Origin: Alkalihalobacillus sp. TS-13
GTDB lineage: Bacteria; Bacillota; Bacilli; Bacillales; Fictibacillaceae
Direction: 5' to 3'
Assembly (NCBI RefSeq): GCF_019720915.1
Contig: NZ_JAHKSI010000001.1
Span: forward strand, 2,728,001-2,792,000
Length of the DNA stretch: 64,000 nucleotides
This document shows, piece after piece, positions 29,292-36,628 of the stretch. The position numbers and the translations under genes were made by a program. Positions within the stretch are counted from its first letter, which is position 1, and each line of letters starts with the position of its first letter. The notes under the pieces were generated by a model, which made no database searches, had not been told where the DNA came from, and saw only the letters and a list, made by a program, of their open reading frames with translations.

Positions 29292-30767
29292 TCATAGTTT
29301 GATTGTTATGTTGGATAGTTCACTATAAAAATCAAAGCTGTGCATGCCGCCTTCACGGCCGATTCCACTCTGTTTCATGCCGCCGAACGGTGTACGCAGA
29401 TCGCGCAGATACCACGTATTCACCCAGATGATCCCAGCCTCGATCTGATGCGCGACACGGTGGGCCCGACGCAGATCATTCGTCCAGATCGTCGTTCCCA
29501 ATCCATAGTGTGTATCATTCGCCTGCTCAATGACCTCCTCTTCCGAATCAAAAGGCAAAACGGTAACGACTGGTCCGAAAATCTCTTCTTTCACGCACCG
29601 AGCATGAGGACCGAGACCTGATATGATCGTCGGTAAAATATAAAACCCTTTGTCGACGCCTTCTGGCCGGGTTCCTCCTGTCAGGATCTGCCCGCCTTCT
29701 TCTTTCGCAAGCTCGATATAACCATTGACACGGGTGTAGTGCTCCTTACTGATGACAGCACCAACCTTCGTTCCTTCTTCAAACGGATCGCCGACTTGAA
29801 GCTTGCCTGTTTCAGCGACGAATTTTTCGAGGAATTCGTCGTACGCCGGACGCTCTACATAGATCCGTGAGCCGCAAAGACAGACTTCCCCCTGGTTCAT
29901 AAAGCTCGATTTCAGCGTCGTTTCGATCACTTCATCAAGGTCAGAATCCGCGAAAATGATGTTCGGGTTTTTCCCACCGAGCTCATACGATAATTTTTTC
30001 AAAGTCGGTGCCGCCGCTTTCATGATCGCAGACCCCGTCTTTGTTTCACCGGTGAACGTGACCGCATCGACATCGGGGTGCTCCGTAATCGCAGAACCAG
30101 CTGACTCTGGTCCAAATCCGTGAACAAGATTGATGACGCCGTCCGGTACGCCTGCTTCCTTACAGATTTCTGCTAGGACTGTTGCTGTCATCGGTGTCCA
30201 TTCCGCTGGTTTCATGACCGCCGTATTCCCTGCCGCAAGACAAGGTGCCAGCTTCCACGTCAACAACAGCAATGGTAGATTCCAAGGATTGATCATGCCG
30301 ACGACCCCAACTGGTCTCCGGATTGAATAATGGAGAGCAGCCTGGTCCTGTTGGTAAGCCTCCGTTCCCATAGACGTCAGGTAATCCGCGAAAAAGTGGA
30401 AATTATACGCTGCTCGAGGAATGTCGATTTCAAGCGCCATTTGATACGGCTTTCCGGTGTCCATCGATTCGAGGGCTGCCAATTCTTCGACTCTATCAAG
30501 AATCAGGTCGCCGATCTTGCGCAGGATGCTGGATCGCTCTCTGGTAGATAGGTCTTTCCATGGACCTTTCACCGCTTTTTTCGCAGCAGCAACAGCGAGA
30601 TCGACCTCTTCCTTTCCACCTTCAGCCACCTGCCCCATCACTTCTTCTGTTGCAGGATTGATATTGTCAAAGGTTTTCAGATTGATAGAATCCACATATT
30701 GACCGTCGATAAAATGACGGCAGTTGATCGGTTGGATTTTTTGCAGGATTTTATCTTTTACTTGCAC
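29292..30767 (-). CDS. 2-aminomuconate 6-semialdehyde / 2-hydroxymuconate semialdehyde dehydrogenase
   Basis: The 491-aa NAD+-dependent aldehyde dehydrogenase has N163 (NPWNLP), E262 (SYELGGKNP) and nucleophile C296 (NQGEVCLCGS). DmpC/NbaE-like proteins act on either muconate semialdehyde. The neighbouring 3-hydroxyanthranilate dioxygenase and ACMS decarboxylase favour 2-aminomuconate semialdehyde. It starts at GTG with AGGAGG 8 nt upstream, after a 374-bp gap that separates it from the deaminase gene. Confidence 0.93.
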   Translation of the reverse strand: MQVKDKILQKIQPINCRHFIDGQYVDSINLKTFDNINPATEEVMGQVAEGGKEEVDLAVAAAKKAVKGPWKDLSTRERSSILRKIGDLILDRVEELAALESMDTGKPYQMALEIDIPRAAYNFHFFADYLTSMGTEAYQQDQAALHYSIRRPVGVVGMINPWNLPLLLLTWKLAPCLAAGNTAVMKPAEWTPMTATVLAEICKEAGVPDGVINLVHGFGPESAGSAITEHPDVDAVTFTGETKTGSAIMKAAAPTLKKLSYELGGKNPNIIFADSDLDEVIETTLKSSFMNQGEVCLCGSRIYVERPAYDEFLEKFVAETGKLQVGDPFEEGTKVGAVISKEHYTRVNGYIELAKEEGGQILTGGTRPEGVDKGFYILPTIISGLGPHARCVKEEIFGPVVTVLPFDSEEEVIEQANDTHYGLGTTIWTNDLRRAHRVAHQIEAGIIWVNTWYLRDLRTPFGGMKQSGIGREGGMHSFDFYSELSNITIKL

Positions 30768-31141
30768 TTCCTCAACCTCCTATCGTATGTCATTCTTTGT
30801 AATGCTGAGCGTTTTTTCGGCTGTTCTAAAGCGGAATCCGGCGGGTTTCAGCTATATTCCGGCAGGTTCAGACCGATCCACCACTTTTAAAAGGAAATGG
30901 TGACGCGACGGCCACCATTCAAACTTCCTAACACAAATGTTCAAAAAGGACGAGAAACAGGGCCGTCACTGGTTAAAAACGTCAAGTCCTGTGATAACAC
31001 CAGTACTAGCACGTCCTATGCGTCGAAAGTTCTAGGCGCGGCCGCCACTAGGACCAGATCGTATGTCATAATACGTGAGGACCCGAGGGGCAACACAACG
31101 AAGAAATTCGACTGCAATGTTTTCCGCACTTTTTTGAACTT
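30768..31141. other. 374-bp gap inside the catabolic cluster
   Basis: It holds a three-unit 21-bp array (30817-30870) and a diverged piece related to the modular repeat (CACGTCCTATGCGTCGAAAG near 31009). ATCGTATGTCAT occurs twice, at about 30783 and 31057. No gene and no convincing promoter was found, so it is unclear whether transcription runs through. Confidence 0.5.
30817..30870 (+). repeat. TCCGGCGGGTT tandem array with 21-bp period, locus 2
   Basis: Units start at 30817 (TTCGGCTGTT), 30838 (CCGGCGGGTTTCA) and 30859 (CCGGCAGGTTCA), exactly 21 bp apart. The core resembles the GGCCGGATT array at 11417-11490. Confidence 0.6.
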
Positions 31142-31600
31142 CTACTCTACTTCAACAATCATCTCGATTTCGACCGCCGTATTATTCGGAAGCTGAGCCA
31201 TGCCCAGCGCAGAGCGTGCATGAATCCCACGGTCTCCGAACACTTCGACGAGTAGATCAGAGGCCCCATTGATTACTTTAGGCTGATCGGTGAAATCCTC
31301 CGTGCAATTTACGAACCCTAACAGTTTTATGATGCGTGTCACTCTGCTCAGATCACCCAGCTCATATTTGAGGACGCTGAGCAGATTCAACATCGATTGC
31401 CGGGCAGCAGCATAGCCTTCCTCCAACGTCAGATTCCTTCCGAGCTTTCCATGGAATTCATCAACGCCTTGTCCTGCAGTGAAAATGAGATTCCCCACAC
31501 GGACATGACTTACATAGTTCCCTACAGATGGCCGGACTTCTTTAAGTTGAAATCCCAGATTTTGCAGCTTCTCCTCTGGTGTTATCACTTTCTGCTCCAT
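31142..31600 (-). CDS. RidA-family protein, probable 2-aminomuconate deaminase
   Basis: The 152-aa protein has the RidA/YjgF fold pattern: NYVSHVRVGNLIFTAGQG, AARQSMLNLLSVLKYELGDLSRV and the substrate-binding Arg in HARSALGMAQLPNNTAVEIEM. NbaF/AmnD-type 2-aminomuconate deaminases belong to this family and turn 2-aminomuconate into 4-oxalocrotonate plus ammonia. The context supplies the substrate. AAAGGGGCGG precedes the ATG, which lies 59 bp inside the end of the decarboxylase gene. Confidence 0.88.
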   Translation of the reverse strand: MEQKVITPEEKLQNLGFQLKEVRPSVGNYVSHVRVGNLIFTAGQGVDEFHGKLGRNLTLEEGYAAARQSMLNLLSVLKYELGDLSRVTRIIKLLGFVNCTEDFTDQPKVINGASDLLVEVFGDRGIHARSALGMAQLPNNTAVEIEMIVEVE

Positions 31601-32603
31601 TCGTCCGCCCCTTTTCTTTTACATTTAAAAATCGTAATGCGTTTTCTCCAAGAATCATTTCTTTCTGTACTTCTGAAAGATCGGCAGTCTGTTCAATCAC
31701 TTTTCCAGGCGGGATTTCCCTCAACAGGAACGGATAATCCGAGCCCATCATCACTCTCTCATAGCCAAAACGATCGATGAGATACTTCACATTCAAAGGA
31801 TCATAGTTCAACGAATCGAAATAGAAGTTTTTCACATAGTGGCTCGGCGGATTCGTCGTCAAACGCAAGTGCGGCCATACATTCCATCCCTGATCCAACC
31901 TCGGCAGGATATAAGGGAACGAACCTCCACCATGCGCAAAACAAATCTTCAAGTCAGGGAACTTCTCAATCACACCGCTCCAGACAAGACTAGCAGCCGC
32001 AAGCGCCGTTTCACTCGGCATTCCGACCGTGTACATAAAATTGTGCCTAGGCGTCCGGTCTTTCGCGAGTGTCTCCCATGGATGGATGAACAATGGGACA
32101 TTCCATTCCTCAGCCATACGGAAGAATTCGAGGAACTCCGGTGCATCCAGATTTTCACCATTCACGTTCGTCCCGATTTCGATTCCGTATAGATTCAAAT
32201 CAGTGATACAACGCTCCATTTCTTTAATAGCAGCGGTACAATCCTGCATTGGCACCGTTCCTATCCCGATAAAACGATCTGGACGTTCTTTTACCGTTGC
32301 TGAAATGAAATCGTTCTGGATACGTGCCATATCAACCGCCGCTTCAACCGGCGCCCAATAGGAAAACGTCACCGGAATCGGGGAGAGCACCTGGATGTCG
32401 ACTCCCTCCCGATCCATGTCCTGGATCCGCTTTTCAGCACTCCAAACCTGGTCCGTTACTTCACGGAACACTTTCCCACCAACCATGATGTTCGCTCCGC
32501 ATGCACATGTCTGTTGAAGAATCGGCCAGCGTTCCTGACCATATTTTTCAGTAAAATCAGGCAGGTCATGCGGGATGATGTGTGTATGGAAATCTACCCT
32601 CAT
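31542..32603 (-). CDS. 2-amino-3-carboxymuconate-6-semialdehyde decarboxylase (ACMSD)
   Basis: The 353-aa amidohydrolase-superfamily enzyme shows the zinc ligands and catalytic residues known from Pseudomonas ACMSD: H6 and H8 (DFHTH), R47, H174 (FIHPWE), H224 (CFAHGGGSFP) and D289 (MGSDYP). It decarboxylates ACMS to 2-aminomuconate 6-semialdehyde. ATG 32603 overlaps the dioxygenase stop as ATGA. The last 20 or so residues after LRFLNVKEKG form a polar tail that overlaps the deaminase gene by 59 bp. Confidence 0.94.
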   Translation of the reverse strand: MRVDFHTHIIPHDLPDFTEKYGQERWPILQQTCACGANIMVGGKVFREVTDQVWSAEKRIQDMDREGVDIQVLSPIPVTFSYWAPVEAAVDMARIQNDFISATVKERPDRFIGIGTVPMQDCTAAIKEMERCITDLNLYGIEIGTNVNGENLDAPEFLEFFRMAEEWNVPLFIHPWETLAKDRTPRHNFMYTVGMPSETALAAASLVWSGVIEKFPDLKICFAHGGGSFPYILPRLDQGWNVWPHLRLTTNPPSHYVKNFYFDSLNYDPLNVKYLIDRFGYERVMMGSDYPFLLREIPPGKVIEQTADLSEVQKEMILGENALRFLNVKEKGRTNGAESDNTRGEAAKSGIST

Positions 32604-33154
32604 TTCCACTCATCTGCTTCTTCAGGCATCATATGACCACAGTTGTCACACTTCCTCAACTCAGGACTGCTGTTGAACTGTTCAATCGCACCTTTCACCT
32701 GTGTTTCAATATTCGTCAACTGGACCGTCACGCGGTGCATTTCATGGTCGCACTTATCACAGAACCAGACAAAATCTTCAAGCTCACCTTCGCCACGTTT
32801 CCGTTCGAGGACGATTCCGTAAGAGTTTGCAGTCCGATGCGGGGAATGAGGCACCATCGCCGGCAACATGAAGATATCCCCTTCACCGACCGTCACAACT
32901 TCACGCTCGCCTTTATCGTTGATACATTCGACATAACAGTTACCTTTTACTTGATAAAAGAACTCATCCGACGGATCAACATGGAAATCACGTCGCTTGT
33001 TTGGTCCACCGATCAGCATCGCAATGAACTCTGAATCCTCCCAGAGTACTTTGTTGTTGACCGGCGGCATCAAAAGGTCTTTATTGTCCTCAATGATTTT
33101 CATAAGATTTCCGACTCTATCATTCAATAAGCTTGTACCAGATTTAATGGCCAT
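32600..33154 (-). CDS. 3-hydroxyanthranilate 3,4-dioxygenase
   Basis: The 184-aa cupin enzyme opens the ring of 3-hydroxyanthranilate to ACMS. Iron ligands H58, E64 and H103 are present (DFHVDPSDEFF, MVPHSP). The second, rubredoxin-like metal site of bacterial enzymes is intact: C132-x2-C135 and C169-x2-C172. I use ATG 33154, preceded by AGGAGGAATATC. The start is 57 bp from the iclR stop, with a cre site in the gap. This is the enzyme that best defines the pathway. Confidence 0.96.
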   Translation of the reverse strand: MAIKSGTSLLNDRVGNLMKIIEDNKDLLMPPVNNKVLWEDSEFIAMLIGGPNKRRDFHVDPSDEFFYQVKGNCYVECINDKGEREVVTVGEGDIFMLPAMVPHSPHRTANSYGIVLERKRGEGELEDFVWFCDKCDHEMHRVTVQLTNIETQVKGAIEQFNSSPELRKCDNCGHMMPEEADEWK

Positions 33155-33199
33155 GATATTCCTCCTCATATTTTTAAAATGTTTATTTTGCGAAATTCA

Positions 33200-33213
33200 T
33201 GTAAGCGTTATCA
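33200..33213. promoter_or_regulatory. Catabolite-response element (cre) before the dioxygenase gene
   Basis: TGTAAGCGTTATCA with its preceding A fits WTGNAANCGNWNNCW at every position. It overlaps the iclR stop codon and lies 46 bp upstream of the dioxygenase ATG. This predicts CcpA/HPr-Ser-P control of the ring-cleavage genes; hprK is in this window. Confidence 0.78.
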
Positions 33214-33960
33214 CAAAACATTAATATAACCTAATTCATTTGAGATTGACTGTGCTGTCCGCACCACACTTTGGATGATGGTTCTGCTTTCGCTTCCCTG
33301 CATGTAAGAGATCGGACCGACCATATTGAGCGCGGCGACAGTTTGTCCTGTATACGTTTGGATCGGAGCAGCAACCGCATACATCCCATGTTCATTCTCG
33401 TTATTCGAAATCGAGTAGCCCTGTTTCCGAATCTGCTTTAGTTCAAGCATTAGCTTGTCCACACAAGTGATCGTGTTCGGAGCTCGTTGCAGCAGACCTT
33501 TCGAAATCGTCGGTTGGATGAACGAAGGGTTGTACGCAAGCAATACCTTCCCCGTGCTTGTACAATAGGCTGGCTTTTTTGCGCCAACATAGGTAGGTAC
33601 CGACATAGAATCTTTGGCAGCAACTTTCAGCACGAACCGAACCTCGCCAGCATCGAACATCCCGATATGAACTGTGCCCTGGTATTTCCGTATCAGATTT
33701 TCCACGATCGGAATCGCTTCGTTATAAATATCCTGTTGATACATGACGTGGTTACTCCACTCTAATAACTTCCATCCGAGGCGATACTTTTTCCGACTAT
33801 CTTGAATGAGAATCCCTTCCTGGCAAAGTGTACGGATGAGATGATGCGTCGTACTAGGATTCATCTCTAATTTCCGTGCAATTTCAAGATTACCCAGAGC
33901 CGGTTCTTCATTCGTAAAACAATTTAGAATTTTCGTAATTTTATTGATAGACGAAATCAC
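33211..33960 (-). CDS. IclR-family transcriptional regulator
   Basis: The protein is 249 aa. The N-terminal winged helix-turn-helix (GNLEIARKLEMNPSTTHHLIRTL, about residues 22-44, seen in two parts) is followed by the IclR effector-binding domain (GAKKPAYCTSTGKVLLAY and GYSISNNENEHGMYAVAAPI). IclR regulators of aromatic degradation respond to the substrate or an intermediate and may activate or repress. It is encoded between the hydroxylase and ring-cleavage genes, so it probably controls the island. Confidence 0.93.
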   Translation of the reverse strand: MISSINKITKILNCFTNEEPALGNLEIARKLEMNPSTTHHLIRTLCQEGILIQDSRKKYRLGWKLLEWSNHVMYQQDIYNEAIPIVENLIRKYQGTVHIGMFDAGEVRFVLKVAAKDSMSVPTYVGAKKPAYCTSTGKVLLAYNPSFIQPTISKGLLQRAPNTITCVDKLMLELKQIRKQGYSISNNENEHGMYAVAAPIQTYTGQTVAALNMVGPISYMQGSESRTIIQSVVRTAQSISNELGYINVL

Positions 33961-34001
33961 ATGCCCACTCTCCTTTTAATATCACACATAGAAATCCGAG
34001 C

Positions 34002-34024
34002 GAGTGATTTGACAAAAATCACTC
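34002..34024. promoter_or_regulatory. Palindrome between the hydroxylase gene and iclR
   Basis: GAGTGATTT and AAAATCACTC form a near-perfect inverted repeat around a short centre, 42 bp upstream of the iclR start. No T-run follows on the minus strand, so an operator is at least as likely as a terminator. Confidence 0.45.
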
Positions 34025-34107
34025 CAGATAGAGTATTAGATAAGTGGTAGTCGTTTCCTTTATTAATTATTTAAAATTTTTAGATTCAAAAAATGAACGA
34101 ATCAGAT

Positions 34108-35592
34108 TTAATTTTTAATCAATTGCTTTTTATGCATATCCGAAGCGCCATCCAACGCATCCTTCACCATTGCGAAATCATACTTGCGCTTGAATCCGTC
34201 ATAGAACCAGCCCAATCTTCTTAGTGGATCTCCTGAATAATAGCGCTCGTATTGCAGCAAGCGTTGTCCGAATGCTTCACCCGATAGATCCCATGCGAGC
34301 TTGAACAGTTGGACACGATCTTCAGAAGACACACCCTCTCGTCCAACATAATACTTGTCGACGATCGGCTTCAGTTCTGGATTGTCGAAGTCAGCTCCCA
34401 TCGGCGACATCAACAAGCCACCAGCTCCAATCGTCTGGATGATTTCAATTGCACGTGGATAAAGTTTCGGCAGCATACCTCTGATCGTTTCAAGCGGCGC
34501 TGAACCAGGACGTAATTCACCTTGTGGCGTCGTTTCATATTCATACTCGGAAACTCTCAACAAGGCTCTGATCGCTTCAACCGATTGGATGAGCTCTCCC
34601 AATTGTGTTTTAACGTTGAGGTACCCGTCCACACCGATGGAATCTGCCAGTTTACAAGCAACCTCCATTGCAAATGATAGTTTTACCAGACCTCTAACTC
34701 CGGATTGATGCGCAGGCTGGATTCCTATTCCTGTCTTCGGATATAAAAGGTTCGCCGCTTCCACGTTCTGGTTGATGAACACACGGTTCCACGGAACGAA
34801 TACATCTTCAAAAACGAGAAGCGCATCCATTTCCTCAAACCTCGAGGCAAGTGGATGATCGAACAACGAACGTTTTCCGTCCTGCGCTGGTTCACGGCAC
34901 ATAATTTTAAGTCCAGGCGTGTCGATTGGCAACGCAAACGCGATCGCATGCTTTTCGTCTCCCGGCTGGAACCCAGGGAATGAGTAGATGATGACCTCAT
35001 CCGTAATCGGTGCGAGCGTTGCAAGCATCTTCGCTCCACGAACGACTAGTCCGTCCGGCTTCTCTTCCACCACTCCTAGATGAGTAAACGCATCTTCCTG
35101 CTCATGGGATGCTTTGCTTCTGTCGTTTTGCGGATTAATGATCGCGTGGGTCAAAAAGACATCGTTGTCACGAACATGCTGGAAGTAATTGATCATATTT
35201 TCGCCCCATTGCGGGTCATATTGATTCAAAAACCACGTGTTACTTGCCATCGATGTGATCGTTACGTTCAAGAAATCGGGTGTCCGTCCCATCGTACCGA
35301 ACGTCGCTTTCGACCAGATTTCAAACAGATCGCTTCTCGCTTTCAAGTCCTCGAATTTCCTCGGGACAAGGAATGAGTTGTTTACGCGCTCACCCGTCTC
35401 TTCACAAATGTGCGTGATCCGATCCTGATATTCCGGGTCATGCTGCATGTCATAGAGCTTCGCGATTTCATGGATCGGCTGCCTGAACACATCTTCTGCA
35501 TAGACGTCATCGATTTTACGACCGCCCAACCACACCTCAGGTTTTCTCGAACGCAACCCTTTGATATACTGTTCACCTGTTCTGATCCCCAT
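34108..35592 (-). CDS. HpaB-family FADH2-dependent monooxygenase, probable anthranilate 3-hydroxylase
   Basis: The 494-aa protein is the oxygenase of a two-component flavin system in the 4-hydroxyphenylacetate 3-monooxygenase family (start [59 protein letters not shown]). Nothing for 4-hydroxyphenylacetate ring cleavage is nearby, whereas 3-hydroxyanthranilate dioxygenase is. An HpaB-type enzyme is reported, from memory, to hydroxylate anthranilate in Geobacillus. I therefore infer anthranilate as substrate. AGGAGG lies 8 nt before the ATG. Confidence 0.85.
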   Translation of the reverse strand: MGIRTGEQYIKGLRSRKPEVWLGGRKIDDVYAEDVFRQPIHEIAKLYDMQHDPEYQDRITHICEETGERVNNSFLVPRKFEDLKARSDLFEIWSKATFGTMGRTPDFLNVTITSMASNTWFLNQYDPQWGENMINYFQHVRDNDVFLTHAIINPQNDRSKASHEQEDAFTHLGVVEEKPDGLVVRGAKMLATLAPITDEVIIYSFPGFQPGDEKHAIAFALPIDTPGLKIMCREPAQDGKRSLFDHPLASRFEEMDALLVFEDVFVPWNRVFINQNVEAANLLYPKTGIGIQPAHQSGVRGLVKLSFAMEVACKLADSIGVDGYLNVKTQLGELIQSVEAIRALLRVSEYEYETTPQGELRPGSAPLETIRGMLPKLYPRAIEIIQTIGAGGLLMSPMGADFDNPELKPIVDKYYVGREGVSSEDRVQLFKLAWDLSGEAFGQRLLQYERYYSGDPLRRLGWFYDGFKRKYDFAMVKDALDGASDMHKKQLIKN

Positions 35593-35614
35593 TGAATCTC
35601 CTCCTTTTTGTGCT

Positions 35615-36097
35615 TTACTTTTTCAAGTAGTTGTCGATTTCTTTCGTCTGGGAGAACTTCCCCTGATAAAAAACGAGTGCATCTCCGTCCGTGTAAGAAA
35701 AATCCTGTATTTTTCCAAGATATAAAACATGGTCACCGCCGTCATATTCTTTCCATGGTGAACACTCGATCGTGGCAAGCGTGTCCTTGATTTTCGGTCC
35801 AAGGAACGTTTCCTCCCATTCAATCTCCAGCCCTTGCTGCTCCTTACCGGCAAATTGCCATGCGATCGCCTCTTGACCTGAAGCCAGGATATTCACGACA
35901 AAAGATTGATTCTTCAACCCGGCGCACGCTTTCGCCTTTTTGTCGATTGAAACAAGCACAAGCGGTGGATCCAAAGAAACAGACGTAAAGGAATTGACCG
36001 TTATGCCATTCTTCACTTTATCTTCCCCCGCCCACGTCACAACCGTCACCCCGGTGGCAAATCGACCGAAACAATTCCGTAATTCACGTGTATCCAC
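35615..36097 (-). CDS. Flavin reductase partner (HpaC-like)
   Basis: The 160-aa protein is a flavin reductase domain protein with the pattern [32 protein letters not shown] and [19 protein letters not shown]. It would reduce FAD with NAD(P)H and pass it to the HpaB-type oxygenase encoded 22 bp downstream. The start is GTG after GGAGGTGAC. It is the first gene of the two-gene hydroxylase transcript, with a good promoter upstream. Confidence 0.91.
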   Translation of the reverse strand: MDTRELRNCFGRFATGVTVVTWAGEDKVKNGITVNSFTSVSLDPPLVLVSIDKKAKACAGLKNQSFVVNILASGQEAIAWQFAGKEQQGLEIEWEETFLGPKIKDTLATIECSPWKEYDGGDHVLYLGKIQDFSYTDGDALVFYQGKFSQTKEIDNYLKK

Positions 36098-36131
36098 TCA
36101 GTCACCTCCATAAAAAGTAAAATCTGTCATT

Positions 36132-36160
36132 ACTATAAAGGGAATGACAAAATCGAACAA
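36132..36160 (-). promoter_or_regulatory. Sigma-A promoter of the hydroxylase genes with overlapping palindrome
   Basis: On the minus strand TTGTTC (36155-36160), 17 bp, then TATAGT (36132-36137). The -10 lies inside an inverted repeat TGTCATT (36125-36131) ... AATGACA (36143-36149), which is a candidate operator. The reductase start is 35 bp downstream. Confidence 0.65.
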
Positions 36161-36168
36161 TCGAGTTA

Positions 36169-36183
36169 TTTCACATTATGAAA
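36169..36183. promoter_or_regulatory. Candidate regulator-binding palindrome upstream of the hydroxylase promoter
   Basis: TTTCACATTATGAAA has perfect 5-bp arms (TTTCA/TGAAA) and sits 8 bp upstream of the -35. Its size and place suit an activator of the IclR type, but no direct proof is visible. Confidence 0.45.
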
Positions 36184-36186
36184 TTT

Positions 36187-36213
36187 AATCAGATTTTTTT
36201 GAAAAATCTGATT
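36187..36213. terminator. Perfect 12-bp hairpin upstream of the hydroxylase promoter
   Basis: AATCAGATTTTT and AAAAATCTGATT enclose a 3-nt loop. It lies between the csbA terminator and the hydroxylase promoter. It may be a second terminator or a further operator; it is AT-rich and lacks a clear T-run on either strand. Confidence 0.4.
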
Positions 36214-36243
36214 TATTCCTGCGTGGAGATGTTTTTTCTCGAC

Positions 36244-36280
36244 AAAAAAAGAGCGTCTATCTCATGATGAAATAGGCGCT
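36244..36280 (-). terminator. Terminator at the csbA stop codon
   Basis: On the minus strand AGCGCCTATT pairs imperfectly with GATAGACGCT and is followed by CTTTTTTTGTC. The stem begins inside the csbA stop codon. Confidence 0.75.
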
Positions 36281-36506
36281 AGCTCCACTTTTTATCCACT
36301 TTTTTACCGACACGGAATGAAAAATATCCACCGATCAATGTGCCGATCACTCCAGTTACGACGGTCCAATAAGATTCGAAATCCATGAAAATGAAGATCA
36401 TGATGACGATGCTGAGACCAATCGCAACCCAACGATTATACGTTACACGCACGAGAAATGGTATAAGAATAACAGGCAAAATAAGTGCCCCGAAAATTTC
36501 AATCAT
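36279..36506 (-). CDS. csbA: CsbA-like small membrane protein
   Basis: The 75-aa protein has three membrane spans and the segment LVRVTYNRWVAIGLS, which closely matches CsbA of B. subtilis (about 76 aa). CsbA is a sigma-B-controlled protein of unknown function. Start ATG 36506 is supported by AAGGAGG upstream (14 nt, somewhat long) and by a sigma-A promoter at 36555-36584 that excludes the longer reading. In B. subtilis csbA adjoins uvrB; here the anthranilate island separates them. Confidence 0.8.
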   Translation of the reverse strand: MIEIFGALILPVILIPFLVRVTYNRWVAIGLSIVIMIFIFMDFESYWTVVTGVIGTLIGGYFSFRVGKKVDKKWS

Positions 36507-36554
36507 TATGTAAAAAGACGCCTCCTTGAAACTCCTGACTTCGGCATATAGTCC

Positions 36555-36584
36555 ATTATACGCCTTAAGAGCTGCGTAATTCAA
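36555..36584 (-). promoter_or_regulatory. Sigma-A promoter of csbA
   Basis: On the minus strand TTGAAT (36579-36584), 18 bp, TATAAT (36555-36560). The start site would be near 36548, about 40 bp before the csbA ATG. No sigma-B-type GTTTAA/GGGTAT pair was seen here. Confidence 0.7.
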
Positions 36585-36596
36585 TCTAATCAAATC

Positions 36597-36620
36597 AAAA
36601 CCGCCCATTGGACGGTTTTA
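36597..36620 (-). terminator. Terminator of the 140-aa protein gene
   Basis: On the minus strand AAAACCGTCC pairs with GGGCGGTTTT over a 3-nt loop and is followed by GATTTG. The same hairpin sequence, with one loop change, recurs at 38373-38396. Confidence 0.82.
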
Positions 36621-36628
36621 GACATATT

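Noticed and set aside
25500-30767. A catechol/phenol meta-cleavage (dmp-type) pathway
   Set aside because: The lower-pathway enzymes fit, but there is no catechol 2,3-dioxygenase; the 3-HAA dioxygenase, ACMSD and RidA deaminase point to the amino-substituted branch.
31142-31600. Housekeeping RidA (enamine deaminase) rather than a pathway enzyme
   Set aside because: Family membership alone cannot decide, but it sits between ACMSD and the semialdehyde dehydrogenase, where a 2-aminomuconate deaminase is needed.
34108-35592. 4-hydroxyphenylacetate degradation gene (hpaB) at face value
   Set aside because: No homoprotocatechuate dioxygenase or hpa lower-pathway genes are present; the adjacent ring-cleavage enzyme is for 3-hydroxyanthranilate.
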